46,535 nt of DNA from a bacterium (GTDB lineage: Bacteria; Gemmatimonadota; Glassbacteria; GWA2-58-10): assembly GCA_021372515.1 (NCBI GenBank), contig JAJFUG010000081.1, positions 1 through 46,535 of the forward strand, given 5' to 3'. A program made the translations under genes and the position numbers. The notes below the pieces were generated by a model. It saw nothing but the letters and a program-made list of their open reading frames with translations, was not told where the DNA came from and did no database searches. Positions 1-8,471 of the stretch are shown piece after piece (position 1 is the first letter of the stretch; the number at the start of each line of letters is the position of its first letter).

Positions 1-995
1 CGGGCGGCCAGGGACTCAAGGTAGTCATAGGGCGGCTGCTTGTCCAGCCTGTCGAGCATGTAGAGGCCCGCGGCCACGGCCAGCGGGTTGCCCGAAAGCG
101 TCCCGGCCTGGTAGACCGGCCCCAGGGGCGAAAGCTGCTCCATTATCTCGCGCCGCCCGCCCACCGCGCCCACCGGCAGCCCCCCGCCGATGATCTTGCC
201 CAGGCAGGTCAGGTCCGGTGTGATCCCGTAGCGCCCCTGCGCCCCGCCGCGCCCCAGGCGGAACCCGGTGATGACCTCGTCGAAAATGAGCAGCGCTCCG
301 TGCTTGCGGGTCAACTCGCGCAGAGCGGCCAGATAGCCCGGCGCGGGCGGCACCACACCCATGTTGCCCGCCACCGGCTCCACGATCATCGCGGCCACGT
401 TGCCGCCGCAGTCGGCCAACACGCGCTCCAGGGCCGCGGCATCGTTGTAAGGGACATTGACCGTGAGGGCGGAAAGCTCCCTGGGCACACCGGCGCTGTC
501 CGGCACCCCGAAAGTGGCCCCGCCCGAGCCGGCCTTGACCAGAAAACTGTCCGAGTGGCCGTGGTAGCAGCCCTCGCATTTGACTATCAGGCTGCGGCCG
601 GTGAACGCGCGCGCCTGGCGCAGGGCGGTCATGGTGGCCTCGGTGCCGCTCGACACCAGGCGCAGCATTTCTATCGAGGGCAGGCAGCGCGCCACCCGCT
701 CGGCCAGCTCGATCTCGCCCCCGGTGGCCGCGCCGTAGCTCGTGCCGAGCCGCGCCGCGCGGGCCAGCACCTCGGTCAGCCCCGCGGGCGTGTGGCCGAA
801 CAGCAGCGGGCCCCAGGAGCAGACAAAATCCAGGTAGCGGTTGCCGTCCACGTCGTAGAGGTAAGCCCCCTCGCCGCGCTGGACGAAAAACGGCGCTCCG
901 CCCACCGAGCGGAAAGCCCGCACCGGCGAGTTCACCCCGCCGGGGATGATCCGCTGCGCGCGGCTGAACAGTTCGGCTGAACGGCTGCGTTTCAC
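1..995 (-). CDS. hemL: Glutamate-1-semialdehyde 2,1-aminomutase (3' end cut by window edge)
   Basis: PLP enzyme that turns glutamate-1-semialdehyde into 5-aminolevulinate, the first committed tetrapyrrole precursor. Translating the minus strand from a GTG at 995 gives the family's N-terminus ([19 protein letters not shown]), a [13 protein letters not shown] segment that binds the PLP phosphate, [10 protein letters not shown], and the Schiff-base lysine in [15 protein letters not shown]. About 331 codons are visible of the usual ~430; the C-terminus lies beyond base 1. The GTG start overlaps the stop of the preceding decarboxylase gene as GTGA, and GGAGG lies seven bases upstream, so translation is probably coupled. 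It is the last visible gene of the sigma/heme group. Confidence 0.95.
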   Translation of the reverse strand, partial: MKRSRSAELFSRAQRIIPGGVNSPVRAFRSVGGAPFFVQRGEGAYLYDVDGNRYLDFVCSWGPLLFGHTPAGLTEVLARAARLGTSYGAATGGEIELAERVARCLPSIEMLRLVSSGTEATMTALRQARAFTGRSLIVKCEGCYHGHSDSFLVKAGSGGATFGVPDSAGVPRELSALTVNVPYNDAAALERVLADCGGNVAAMIVEPVAGNMGVVPPAPGYLAALRELTRKHGALLIFDEVITGFRLGRGGAQGRYGITPDLTCLGKIIGGGLPVGAVGGRREIMEQLSPLGPVYQAGTLSGNPLAVAAGLYMLDRLDKQPPYDYLESLAA

Positions 996-1504
996 TCCCG
1001 GGCCTCCTTCTCTATATCAGCGAAATACTTCATCGAGGTCTTTTTCCATTCTTTCACACTGTGCACCAGACGGTAATCGATGAGGCCCGTGGCCGCGGAC
1101 ATCCGGGCCACCAGGGCCTCGATGGCTTCCTGGTCCGCGCCGTGGATCATGGTGTAAAGGCTGTAGGGCCAGCCGGGGAACTCCGGCCGTCGGTAGCAGT
1201 GGGTCACCTCGGGGAACGCGGCGAAAACCTTCCCGGCGGCCTGGGCCGCCTCTGTCTCCACGCGCCAGACCACCATGCAGTTGGCCTTGTAGCCCATGTT
1301 CACATGACGGACCGAGGCGCCGAACCGTCGGATAACGCCCGACTCGCTCCAGCGGCGCACCCGCTGGATGACTTCTTCCGGGGTCAGCCCCACCTTGGCC
1401 GCCAGCTCGTGATACGGCCGCTCAACCAGCGGCAGGTCCTCTTGCAGAAGGCGGATCAGGGCCCGGTCTTTCCGGTCGAAGGAGGCGGGCAGCGGTTCAG
1501 GCAT
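992..1504 (-). CDS. ahbB: Siroheme decarboxylase subunit, AhbB-like
   Basis: 170 residues. Lrp/AsnC-type fold: an N-terminal winged helix-turn-helix (about residues 8-60, ending [10 protein letters not shown]) and a C-terminal ferredoxin-like domain with [11 protein letters not shown]. AhbA and AhbB form the heterodimer that removes two acetate side chains from siroheme to give 12,18-didecarboxysiroheme in the alternative heme pathway; NirDLGH do the same for heme d1. Its place next to a second such subunit, hemB and hemL supports a biosynthetic rather than a transcriptional role. The ATG overlaps the upstream stop by one base (TGATG), with a strong GGAGGAGG ribosome site. Which subunit is A and which is B is a judgement from the YTMIH versus FNLWFT segments and could be reversed. 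Confidence 0.82.
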   Translation of the reverse strand: MPEPLPASFDRKDRALIRLLQEDLPLVERPYHELAAKVGLTPEEVIQRVRRWSESGVIRRFGASVRHVNMGYKANCMVVWRVETEAAQAAGKVFAAFPEVTHCYRRPEFPGWPYSLYTMIHGADQEAIEALVARMSAATGLIDYRLVHSVKEWKKTSMKYFADIEKEARE

Positions 1505-2004
1505 CAGTCCTCCTCCCCGGCCGCGGAGGAGCCGCCGCCCTCCAGGGGACGGAACTCGGCGCGGACCTTGTACAGATCGAGCTGGGGCAGGGAGCGCACC
1601 TCGGCCACACCGGGCAGGGCTGCCACCTGCGCCAGGATCGTTTCCATGCGGGCCGGGCTTTCGGCGATCAGGGTGAACCAGAGGTTGAACCTGTCGGTGC
1701 GCTCGTAGTTGTGGGTCACTTCCAGATAACGTCCCACCGCCGCGGCGACCTCGGGAAGGCGCTCCGGCTCCGGGATACGCACCGCCACCAGGGTGCTGAC
1801 ATAGCCCAGGCGGTGCGAGTCGAACACGGCCCCGAATCGACGGATCACCCGCCGCTCGACCAGGCTCCTCAGCGTGTCGAGCACCTCCTGCTCGCTCAGG
1901 CCCAGGCTGCGGCCTATTTCCGCGAAGGGCCGCTCCACGGCCGGAAAACCGCTCTGCACCGCGCCCAACACTAAATTATCCCGCTGGCTGAGGTCGCCGC
2001 TCAC
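1504..2004 (-). CDS. ahbA: Siroheme decarboxylase subunit, AhbA-like
   Basis: 166 residues, paralogous to the downstream subunit. It has the same Lrp-like layout: a helix-turn-helix (residues ~8-58, ending [11 protein letters not shown]) and a C-terminal domain containing [20 protein letters not shown]. In this family the HNY...N-W-FT segment belongs to the siroheme-binding half. It should pair with the AhbB-like protein as the siroheme decarboxylase heterodimer in the cytoplasm. The start is a GTG overlapping the hemB stop (GTGA, 2001-2004), and the stop overlaps the next ATG. A free-standing Lrp regulator is unlikely given the tandem pair and the heme-gene context. Confidence 0.82.
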   Translation of the reverse strand: MSGDLSQRDNLVLGAVQSGFPAVERPFAEIGRSLGLSEQEVLDTLRSLVERRVIRRFGAVFDSHRLGYVSTLVAVRIPEPERLPEVAAAVGRYLEVTHNYERTDRFNLWFTLIAESPARMETILAQVAALPGVAEVRSLPQLDLYKVRAEFRPLEGGGSSAAGEED

Positions 2005-2987
2005 GGCTGTTTCCCCTGGCTCAGCAGGCGCGCGGCCTCGCGGGCGAAATAGGTGATGATGAGGTCGGCCCCGGCGCGCTTGATCGAGGTGAGCACCTCC
2101 AGCATCGCCCGGGAGCCGTCCAGCCAGCCCAGGCGCTCGGCGGCGCGCAGCATCGAGAACTCACCGCTCACGTTGTAGGCCGCCACCGGTACATCGAAGC
2201 GCTCACGCACCCGGCAGACTATGTCCAGGTACGGCAGCGCCGGCTTGACCATCAGGATGTCGGCCCCCTCCTGGATGTCCTGGGCCACCTCGCGCAGCGC
2301 CTCGCGGCTGTTGGCCGGGTCCATCTGATAGGTGCGGCGGTCGCCGAAAGCCGGGGCGCTGTCGGCGGCCTCGCGGAACGGGCCGTAGAAAGCGCTGGCG
2401 TACTTGGCGGCATAGCTCATGATCGCGGTCTCGACAAACCCCTCGGCATCCAGCGCCTTGCGGATCGCCAGCACCCGGCCGTCCATCATGTCGGAGGGAG
2501 CGACAATGTCCGCCCCGGCGCGGGCGTGGCTGAGCGCCTGCTGCGCCAGGATTTCGAGCGTGGCGTCGTTGTCCACCCGGCCGTCAACGATCTTGCCGCA
2601 ATGGCCGTGGTCGGTGTACTCGCAGAGGCAGACATCCGTGACCACCACCAGCTCGGGCAGCTCTTTCTTGAGCGCGCGCACCGCCTGCTGGACTATCCCA
2701 TCCTCGCGCAGGCTGCTGCTGCCGGTCGGGTCCTTGCTGTCCGGCAGGCCGAACAGCAGCACAGCGGGCACGCCCTCGGCGAAAGCCTCGGCCGCCTCCC
2801 GGACCAGACAATCGACTGAAAGATGGTAGTTGCCAGGCATGGAGGGTATCTCGTGGCGCACTCCGGCGCCGTGCACGGCAAAGAGCGGGTAGATGAAATC
2901 GGCGGGGCTGAGCGCGGTCTCGCGCACCATGGAGCGTAGCGCCGCGCTTTTCCTGAGACGGCGGCCCCGGTTGAGCGGAAAAGTCAT
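2001..2987 (-). CDS. hemB: Delta-aminolevulinic acid dehydratase (porphobilinogen synthase)
   Basis: Condenses two 5-aminolevulinates to porphobilinogen. 328 residues, the usual family length. The two Schiff-base lysines are visible at about Lys195 ([14 protein letters not shown]) and Lys248 ([12 protein letters not shown]). The metal-site segment [13 protein letters not shown] has cysteines at about 120, 122 and 130, so this is a zinc-type active site rather than the magnesium-only Asp type. The ATG at 2987 fits the family N-terminus ([15 protein letters not shown]). The gene lies 59 bases downstream of the sigma factor gene and overlaps ahbA by four bases, so hemB, ahbA, ahbB and hemL look co-transcribed. 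Confidence 0.97.
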   Translation of the reverse strand: MTFPLNRGRRLRKSAALRSMVRETALSPADFIYPLFAVHGAGVRHEIPSMPGNYHLSVDCLVREAAEAFAEGVPAVLLFGLPDSKDPTGSSSLREDGIVQQAVRALKKELPELVVVTDVCLCEYTDHGHCGKIVDGRVDNDATLEILAQQALSHARAGADIVAPSDMMDGRVLAIRKALDAEGFVETAIMSYAAKYASAFYGPFREAADSAPAFGDRRTYQMDPANSREALREVAQDIQEGADILMVKPALPYLDIVCRVRERFDVPVAAYNVSGEFSMLRAAERLGWLDGSRAMLEVLTSIKRAGADLIITYFAREAARLLSQGKQP

Positions 2988-3012
2988 GGCGGCCTCGCAA
3001 GGGGACCCGCAG

Positions 3013-3029
3013 CCGGATCGTGCATCCGG
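3013..3029 (-). other. Hairpin between sigma factor gene and hemB
   Basis: Perfect inverted repeat with six-base arms CCGGAT/ATCCGG and a five-base loop, in the 59-base gap between the sigma factor stop and the hemB start. No T-run follows on the minus strand, so it is not a good intrinsic terminator. It could be a processing site or a weak attenuator that sets hemB below or apart from the sigma gene. Confidence 0.4.
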
Positions 3030-3046
3030 TGCGGATAGTGAAAGGT

Positions 3047-3727
3047 CTATTTGAGGAACGGCTCGACGATCTGGGCGAACTTGGCCCGCGCGCGGTTCAG
3101 GCGGCTTTTGACCGTGCCGATGTTGCAGCCAAGAATTTCGGCGATCTCCTCGTAGCTTTTGCCCTGGGTCTCGCGCAGGCTGAAAACGAGGCGGTGACGG
3201 TTGGGCATCTTTTCCACCGCCCTGGAGACAATGTCGCCCAATTGTTTCTGGTACAGCTCGTCATCCGGGCGGCCGGCCTTGTCGGCGGCCTCGAACATCT
3301 GCGGCTCGTCCTTGCGGAAGAAGAAGTTCTGGAAATACATCAGCGGGCTGCGGCCGGCGTTGCGCAACTCGTTCTTGGCCAGGTTGGTGGCGATGGTGTA
3401 CAGCCAGGTCGAGAACTTGCGGCTCTGGTCGAAGCGGTGGATATTGCGGTAGACCCGGATGAAAGTGTCCTGGAGAAGGTCCTCGGCCCGGTCGCGGTCG
3501 CCGATGATCCGGTAGATGTAGTTGACCATCCGGCGGCTGTAGCGGTCCATCAACTCACGGAACGCCCGCTCGTCGCCGTCGATGAACTCCCGGACCAGCT
3601 CCTCGTCGCTCAGCGCGGCGCGCGTTGGTCCCCTCTTGACTGACTCGTCGCCGTTGGTCGTCAAAATTCCGATATCTTCTGCTGAATTTTCGAGACTGCA
3701 AGCTGTATCCTGCACATTGACCGCCAT
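3047..3727 (-). CDS. ECF-type RNA polymerase sigma factor
   Basis: 226 residues. Sigma-70 region 2 spans about residues 45-125: [34 protein letters not shown], then [11 protein letters not shown], which contacts core and the -10 element. Region 4 spans about 165-218, with a helix-turn-helix ([23 protein letters not shown]) that reads the -35. There is no region 1.1 or region 3, which places it among ECF factors of the RpoE/SigW kind. About 40 residues precede region 2, longer than usual, and no strong ribosome site is seen before the ATG at 3727, so a later start is possible. No adjacent anti-sigma gene is visible. It sits first before hemB-ahbA-ahbB-hemL; control of heme synthesis is inference only. 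Confidence 0.9.
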   Translation of the reverse strand: MAVNVQDTACSLENSAEDIGILTTNGDESVKRGPTRAALSDEELVREFIDGDERAFRELMDRYSRRMVNYIYRIIGDRDRAEDLLQDTFIRVYRNIHRFDQSRKFSTWLYTIATNLAKNELRNAGRSPLMYFQNFFFRKDEPQMFEAADKAGRPDDELYQKQLGDIVSRAVEKMPNRHRLVFSLRETQGKSYEEIAEILGCNIGTVKSRLNRARAKFAQIVEPFLK

Positions 3728-3964
3728 GGTTGACCGCTTTCATAGTAACATAAACCAACTCAATCTCCAAGAATTGAACGCCCGCCCGGCAGCCTGCGCC
3801 GCAGTCGGGACACCTGACTGAATGCAAGAAACAAACCAGCTTTTCAGTCCGGTTGGAGATTGCGGGGCACACTCGAAACCGGAGCGCGTTCCCCTCAGTT
3901 CAAATATACAGAAGCGGTCAAGCACGAAGCAAAAGGGGTGTGCCCAGCCCGGGTGCAAGCCGGC

Positions 3965-4774
3965 TCAGATCTGCTCCAGACGGGCGGCCGGCATCCAGCC
4001 GCTGCTGCCGCTGGGCAGACTGACCAGCACCCAGCCGTTGCGGCTCTCGCCCAGGCGCACCAGGGTGCCCTCCGGCAGGACCATGACCCGGTTGTTCTCC
4101 TCCCCCGGTCCGCTGCGCGCCTCGGAGTTCGCCTCCAGTACCACGGCCTCGGTGAAGTAGTTCTGACGGTACCAGTGCATGGACAGAAGAGCGCTGTTGG
4201 CCAGCAGCAGGAACGTGCCGGCCAGAGTGGCCCAGATCAGGAGACGCCGCGCCCGGCCCGCGTAGCCGGCCACCAGGAACGTCGCCCCCAGAGTGGCCCA
4301 GCCCAGCAGCACGAGCTGGCTGAACCCCACCTCGCGGTCGGAGAGCAGGAACATCCAGCCCAACAGCGGTCCGCTCAGGAAATCCTCGCCCTCCTCCTGC
4401 GAGTTCTCGGGCCGGGTCAGGGCCTGCACGAAGCGCAGGTTGGCCCGGATGTCCTTGTCGCGGGGAGCCAGCCGCGCCGCGCGGTGGAACGAGGCCGTGG
4501 CAGGCCCAAGTTGATTGGCCTTGAGCTGAGCGCAGCCCAGGTTGTAGTAGAGTCCCGCGCTGGGGCCAGACAGCTTGAGCAACTCGGCATATTCCTTTGC
4601 CGCCTGCTCGTACTCGCCCTGGCTGTAGCTGCGGTTGGCCTGGATGAAACGGGTCTCCAGGGTGGTGATGTTCTGCTCCTGCGCCCGTAGGCCCCGCGCC
4701 GTGAATACACAGGCGAGCACAGCGGCGATAAGGATTACCAGTCCTCTTCCGGTCGATAAGTTATTCAGTTTCAT
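3965..4774 (-). CDS. batE: BatE-like TPR and SH3-domain membrane protein
   Basis: 269 residues from an ATG at 4774 that overlaps the batD stop as ATGA. An N-terminal signal anchor (about residues 10-30) precedes TPR repeats at about 35-120 (ANRSYSQGEYEQAAKEYAELLKLS; LYYNLGCAQLKANQLGPATASFHRAARLAP). Two hydrophobic segments follow around 145-190, then a C-terminal bacterial SH3 domain ending NGWVLVSLPSGSSGWMPAARLEQI. This matches BatE of the Bacteroides aerotolerance operon. It is the last gene of the MoxR/Bat run. A longer in-frame reading upstream exists but lies inside batD and lacks Bat-like sequence. The TPR and SH3 parts suggest a periplasmic scaffold; its molecular role is not established. 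Confidence 0.88.
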   Translation of the reverse strand: MKLNNLSTGRGLVILIAAVLACVFTARGLRAQEQNITTLETRFIQANRSYSQGEYEQAAKEYAELLKLSGPSAGLYYNLGCAQLKANQLGPATASFHRAARLAPRDKDIRANLRFVQALTRPENSQEEGEDFLSGPLLGWMFLLSDREVGFSQLVLLGWATLGATFLVAGYAGRARRLLIWATLAGTFLLLANSALLSMHWYRQNYFTEAVVLEANSEARSGPGEENNRVMVLPEGTLVRLGESRNGWVLVSLPSGSSGWMPAARLEQI

Positions 4775-6618
4775 AGCGCTCTCTCCAGGCTGGAGGCAAG
4801 CTGCTTGACCCGCTCGCACCAGGTGGCGGCCTCCGCGGCCGAGACCTGCGAGGGCGCGAAACGCGCAAAGGCGAAATGCTCCAGGCACTGGCGCACCTCC
4901 GAGACCAGGGAGCTGTCCAGTTTGCGGCTCTCCAGCAGCTCTAAAATCTGTTCGGTCACCATGCCGCGCGCCTCGGTGTTGAGCTTGTCCCCGATGAAAT
5001 CGATCAGGGCGCGGTCCAGCGCGGCGAAAGCCTCGGGGGCCTTGCCTGCTGCGACGGCGCGGGAGGCCTCTTTCAGGTGCGCCGTCAGCCGCCGCCCGGA
5101 GCGCCGCAGCCGCGCATAGCCCATGTCGCTCATCAGGCGGCCGCGGTGGCGGCGCCAGGCCAGGGCCAGGCCCAGGCAGAGCAGCGGCAGCGCGTGGGCG
5201 CCCCAGAACCCGAACCCCTCCAGCGGCGAGCCGGAATGCGCCCGCAGCAGGTCCAGGTTCTCCTTGATGTAATGGATGTCCTCGCCCAGAGTGAGTACTT
5301 TCTCGGGAGCCAGGCGGTAGCCCGGGGCCTCGCGCCCGGCCTCGGAGGGCGTGACCGTGAATTTCACCGGCTGGCTGTGCAGGAGCACGTACTTTTCGAC
5401 CGCGGGGTCGAAATAGGCGTAATCCACGCCATCCCAACCGAACGAGCCGGGCTTGCGCGGCACGATCACGTAGCGGAACGTTTTCTTTCCGCCGATCCCA
5501 CCCGCGGTGCGCTCGATATTCTCCTCGCTCTTGGAGGAGTAGACGTCGAAATCTTTCAGACCCGGAAGGTTCGGTTCCTGCAGGGTCTTGATGTTACCCG
5601 TGCCGGACACTGTTACTTCCAGGGTCACAGGCTCGCCCTGCTTGACCTCGTTCTTGTCCAGCTTGGCGGACAGAGTGAACTTACCCACTGCGCCGTTGAA
5701 AACATCCGGGCGGCCGCTCTCGGGCAGGGCTTTCACTTTCACGCTCACCGGGTTGGTCCGGAGCTGGAAACGGCGCGGGCGGTCGAAAAAATTCCAGATG
5801 TCGCTGACCACATAGTTCAGGCCGGCCGGGGTGATCGCGGCCTCGCCCGCGGTGGTCGGGAACAGGGCGTAGCGCAGCTCCTGCACCACGAAAGTCATGC
5901 CGTTCACGTTACGGGTCGACTGCACCGCGTTCTGGTCGATCTGCTCGACCCAGAACCCGTTGAACGTGGGCGGGATATACTCCGGGTTCTCCACCAGGCG
6001 CGTGCGGTAGAAAAAGCCGAAAGTGTAGATCACCTGCTCGCCCACGAACACCTCGCGGCGGTCGGCGTTGCCCTGGATGAACACGCTGCCGTCCGGCGAA
6101 CTGGCCCCGCCGGAGGGGGCCTCGGCCGGGGCCTGCGGCTGTGACTGCCTGGACGCGGCCGGGTTGGCGGGTGCGGCCGGATTGGCCGGTTGTGCGCCGG
6201 AGCCGCCCGCTCCCACAGTCACCTGGACCGTGTTGGAGGAATAGGTCTTGCCCTTGACCTGCACCGTGGCCGGCCCCAGGGTGAAGGCGCCCACCTGGTT
6301 GGCGAACAGGCTGTACTCGTAGGCCACGCTCACGCTGGTGCGGCCGTTGATAAAATTGAAGCTGGAGTTCTGGCTGGTCCCGGCCACGGTGAAGCTCTCC
6401 AGCCCGGCGATCTGCGGCTGTCCGACCTGCAGCATCGCCCCGGAAATGGAGACAGTCAGGTCGAGCTGCTGGCCCGCGGCCAGGCTGGTCGGCTGGGCCT
6501 CGATGCGCACGGTCACGTCATCCGCGGCGCGGCCCGTGACCGCGAGGCAAAGCACGGCCACCGACAGCGCGGCTAAAGTCCTGCTCCAGAAATAGTTTTT
6601 CGTCATAATGGTTCTCAC
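4771..6618 (-). CDS. batD: BatD family protein (BatD-like immunoglobulin-type repeats)
   Basis: 615 residues. A signal peptide ends near the AVTGRAADDV segment. The large periplasmic part begins VTVRIEAQPTSLAAGQQLDL and has the repeated beta-domain pattern of BatD (KGKTYSSNTVQVTV; VGEQVIYTFGFFYRT; FRYVIVPRKPGSFG). A transmembrane helix at about residue 475-495 is followed by a cytoplasmic helical tail. A Pro/Ala/Gln-rich linker lies at about 140-170. The GTG at 6618 overlaps the batC stop (GTGA); an ATG four codons later is an alternative. BatD is thought to work with the VWA proteins BatA and BatB in envelope stress or oxygen tolerance, but the biochemical role is unknown. Confidence 0.9.
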   Translation of the reverse strand: MRTIMTKNYFWSRTLAALSVAVLCLAVTGRAADDVTVRIEAQPTSLAAGQQLDLTVSISGAMLQVGQPQIAGLESFTVAGTSQNSSFNFINGRTSVSVAYEYSLFANQVGAFTLGPATVQVKGKTYSSNTVQVTVGAGGSGAQPANPAAPANPAASRQSQPQAPAEAPSGGASSPDGSVFIQGNADRREVFVGEQVIYTFGFFYRTRLVENPEYIPPTFNGFWVEQIDQNAVQSTRNVNGMTFVVQELRYALFPTTAGEAAITPAGLNYVVSDIWNFFDRPRRFQLRTNPVSVKVKALPESGRPDVFNGAVGKFTLSAKLDKNEVKQGEPVTLEVTVSGTGNIKTLQEPNLPGLKDFDVYSSKSEENIERTAGGIGGKKTFRYVIVPRKPGSFGWDGVDYAYFDPAVEKYVLLHSQPVKFTVTPSEAGREAPGYRLAPEKVLTLGEDIHYIKENLDLLRAHSGSPLEGFGFWGAHALPLLCLGLALAWRRHRGRLMSDMGYARLRRSGRRLTAHLKEASRAVAAGKAPEAFAALDRALIDFIGDKLNTEARGMVTEQILELLESRKLDSSLVSEVRQCLEHFAFARFAPSQVSAAEAATWCERVKQLASSLERAL

Positions 6619-7409
6619 CAGTCCGGCCCCTTGGCGCGTTTCTGAACGGCGGCTTTCTTTTCCTTCTCCTGCATGTCCTTTTCCATCTGCATCAGGGCGT
6701 TGAGGATGCGCTCGGCCTCCTCCTTGCTCATCTGGCCCGGCTGCGGCTGGGGTTTCTGCTCCTGTTGCTGCTTGTCCTTCTCGGCCTGCGGCTGCTGTTG
6801 CTGCTCTTTCTTATCCTGCTGCTTCTTCTGCTGGTCCTGGTTCTGTTGCTGCTTTTGCTGCTGGTCTTTCTTGTCCTGATCCTTCTTCTGGTCCTGGTCC
6901 TTCTTCTGGTCCTGGTTCTGCTGCTGTTGCTGCTGCTGTTTCCTTATCAGACGGCGTGTCAGCTCGTAGTTGTACTTGCTGTCCAGGTCCGCGGGGTTGC
7001 GCTGGATGGAACTGCGGTAGGCCTGGAGCGCCTGCTCAAGCATTTTCTGGTCCTGCCCGGCCTTGCCCATCTGGAACAGCGTGTTGCCCAGGTTGTAGAG
7101 CGAGTTTGCGCTGAGCGAGGGCTTGTCTTTCTGCAGCACCTTCGAGAACTGTTTCGAGGCGTCCTGGTAGCGGCCCAGGCTGTAGAGCGTGTTGCCCAGG
7201 TTGTAGGCCAGGGTGTCGGAGTCGGGCTCGTGGGTGGCTGCATCCTGGTACAGATCGAGGGCTTTCTGGAAATTGCCCTTGTGATAGGCTTTCTGGGCCT
7301 GCTCCGGCTTGCTCTGGGTAAGGTTCTCCCAGGCGCCGGCGAATGATAACACGAACACCGTGGAAAGCGCCAGCAAATGCAATGCTGTATTGTACCCTGG
7401 CTGTCTCAC
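6615..7409 (-). CDS. batC: BatC-like TPR protein with a Gln/Lys-rich tail
   Basis: 264 residues. An N-terminal hydrophobic signal (about 8-25) precedes three TPR units: AQKAYHKGNFQKALDLYQDA; LAYNLGNTLYSLGRYQDASK; SLYNLGNTLFQMGKAGQDQK. Residues about 155-230 are an extreme low-complexity run of Gln, Lys, Asp and Glu, then a short helical end (EEAERILNALMQMEKDMQEK). BatC proteins elsewhere also end in Gln-rich tails, but this one is long. The GTG start overlaps the batB stop by GTGA. It probably scaffolds the BatA/BatB VWA proteins at the periplasmic face of the membrane. The tail is a place where replication slippage could change length. Confidence 0.88.
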   Translation of the reverse strand: MRQPGYNTALHLLALSTVFVLSFAGAWENLTQSKPEQAQKAYHKGNFQKALDLYQDAATHEPDSDTLAYNLGNTLYSLGRYQDASKQFSKVLQKDKPSLSANSLYNLGNTLFQMGKAGQDQKMLEQALQAYRSSIQRNPADLDSKYNYELTRRLIRKQQQQQQQNQDQKKDQDQKKDQDKKDQQQKQQQNQDQQKKQQDKKEQQQQPQAEKDKQQQEQKPQPQPGQMSKEEAERILNALMQMEKDMQEKEKKAAVQKRAKGPDW

Positions 7410-8455
7410 CCTCGTTCCCCTCCCTGCACCGCAAGCCCGTTCCGCCCGTTGTCACGGCGGCGGCGGGTCTCGACCAGCAGCGGCTCCAGCACGAGCAGCG
7501 CGAAAGCCAGCCCCAGGAACCACTGGTAGCGGTCCTTGTACAGCACGAACTCCTTGCTTTCGAGCTGGCGCTTCTCCAGCTTGCGGATATCGTCGAAAAT
7601 GCGCTCCAGCTCCAGGGCCTGGTCACCGGCGCGGTAGTACTCACCACCCCCGGCGCGTGCCAGCTCGGCCAGGAGCTGCTCTCCCAGGCGGCTCATCACC
7701 ACCTGGCCCTGGTAGTCGCGCTTGTAGTCGGTCACCTTGCCCGAGCCGTCCCGCACCGGAATCGGCACCCCATCCGGTGTGCCTATGCCGATGGCGTAAA
7801 GCCGCACTCCGGCCTCGCGCAGCTTGCGCGCCTCATCGAGGGCGTCCCCGCTCAACTGCTCACCGTCGGTGATAAGCACCAGCACCCGGTACTTGGTCTG
7901 CTCCTTGTCAAACGCGCCCGCCCCCACTTCCAGGGCGCGGGCGATGTCGGTGCCGGGCTCGGAGGTCATCTGCGTATCCAGGGCGTCGATGAACAGGGCC
8001 GCGGCACTGTAGTCGGTGGTCAGTGGGCAAAGGATGTCGGCGTCCCCGGCGAACGGCACCACGGCCACGCGATCGCCCTCCAGACGGCCCAGCAGGCTGC
8101 TGATCTCGAAACGCGCCCGGCTCAAGCGGTCGGGCTTGATGTCATCGGCCAGCATGCTGGTCGAGGTATCGATCAGGAACACGATATCGCGCCCCTCGCG
8201 CTTCAGGATCACCGGCATGCGTCCGTACTGCGGGCGGGCCAGGGCTGTCACCACCAGGCCCAGGGCGGTCAGCAGGCACACAGTGCGCAACGGGCTGACC
8301 CACTCGAACACCGGGTCGCTCAGGCGCTCCAGCAGCGGCGCCCCGGCGAAACGGGCCAGGGCGCGACGACGCGCCCGTCCGCTCAGCCAGAGAAACAGCA
8401 CGGTCAGCGGCAGCAGCCAGAGCAGATGAAAAAACTGCGGGTTCTGGAAATGCAT
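7406..8455 (-). CDS. batB: BatB-like von Willebrand factor A domain membrane protein
   Basis: 349 residues. Two N-terminal membrane helices (about 8-25 and 57-73), a VWA domain (about 88-290) and a C-terminal helix (about 315-332). The metal-ion site motif is intact as DTSTS at about 96-100, followed by the SRARFEISSLL and VAVVPFAGDADI segments and VLVLITDGEQLSGD. This layout is that of BatA/BatB, in which the VWA domain faces the periplasm and binds partners through its metal site. It follows batA, 16 bases apart, and overlaps batC. In these proteins VWA function is usually tied to the MoxR AAA+ ATPase encoded at the head of the same run. Confidence 0.9.
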   Translation of the reverse strand: MHFQNPQFFHLLWLLPLTVLFLWLSGRARRRALARFAGAPLLERLSDPVFEWVSPLRTVCLLTALGLVVTALARPQYGRMPVILKREGRDIVFLIDTSTSMLADDIKPDRLSRARFEISSLLGRLEGDRVAVVPFAGDADILCPLTTDYSAAALFIDALDTQMTSEPGTDIARALEVGAGAFDKEQTKYRVLVLITDGEQLSGDALDEARKLREAGVRLYAIGIGTPDGVPIPVRDGSGKVTDYKRDYQGQVVMSRLGEQLLAELARAGGGEYYRAGDQALELERIFDDIRKLEKRQLESKEFVLYKDRYQWFLGLAFALLVLEPLLVETRRRRDNGRNGLAVQGGERG

Positions 8456-8471
8456 ATCCCAACCCCTCGAA

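Noticed and set aside
6765-7346. Leucine-rich plus-strand frame and apparent CTG-type repeat
   Set aside because: It is the antisense of the Gln/Lys-rich tail of BatC; the minus-strand reading fits a known family with TPR repeats, so the plus-strand frame is a shadow.
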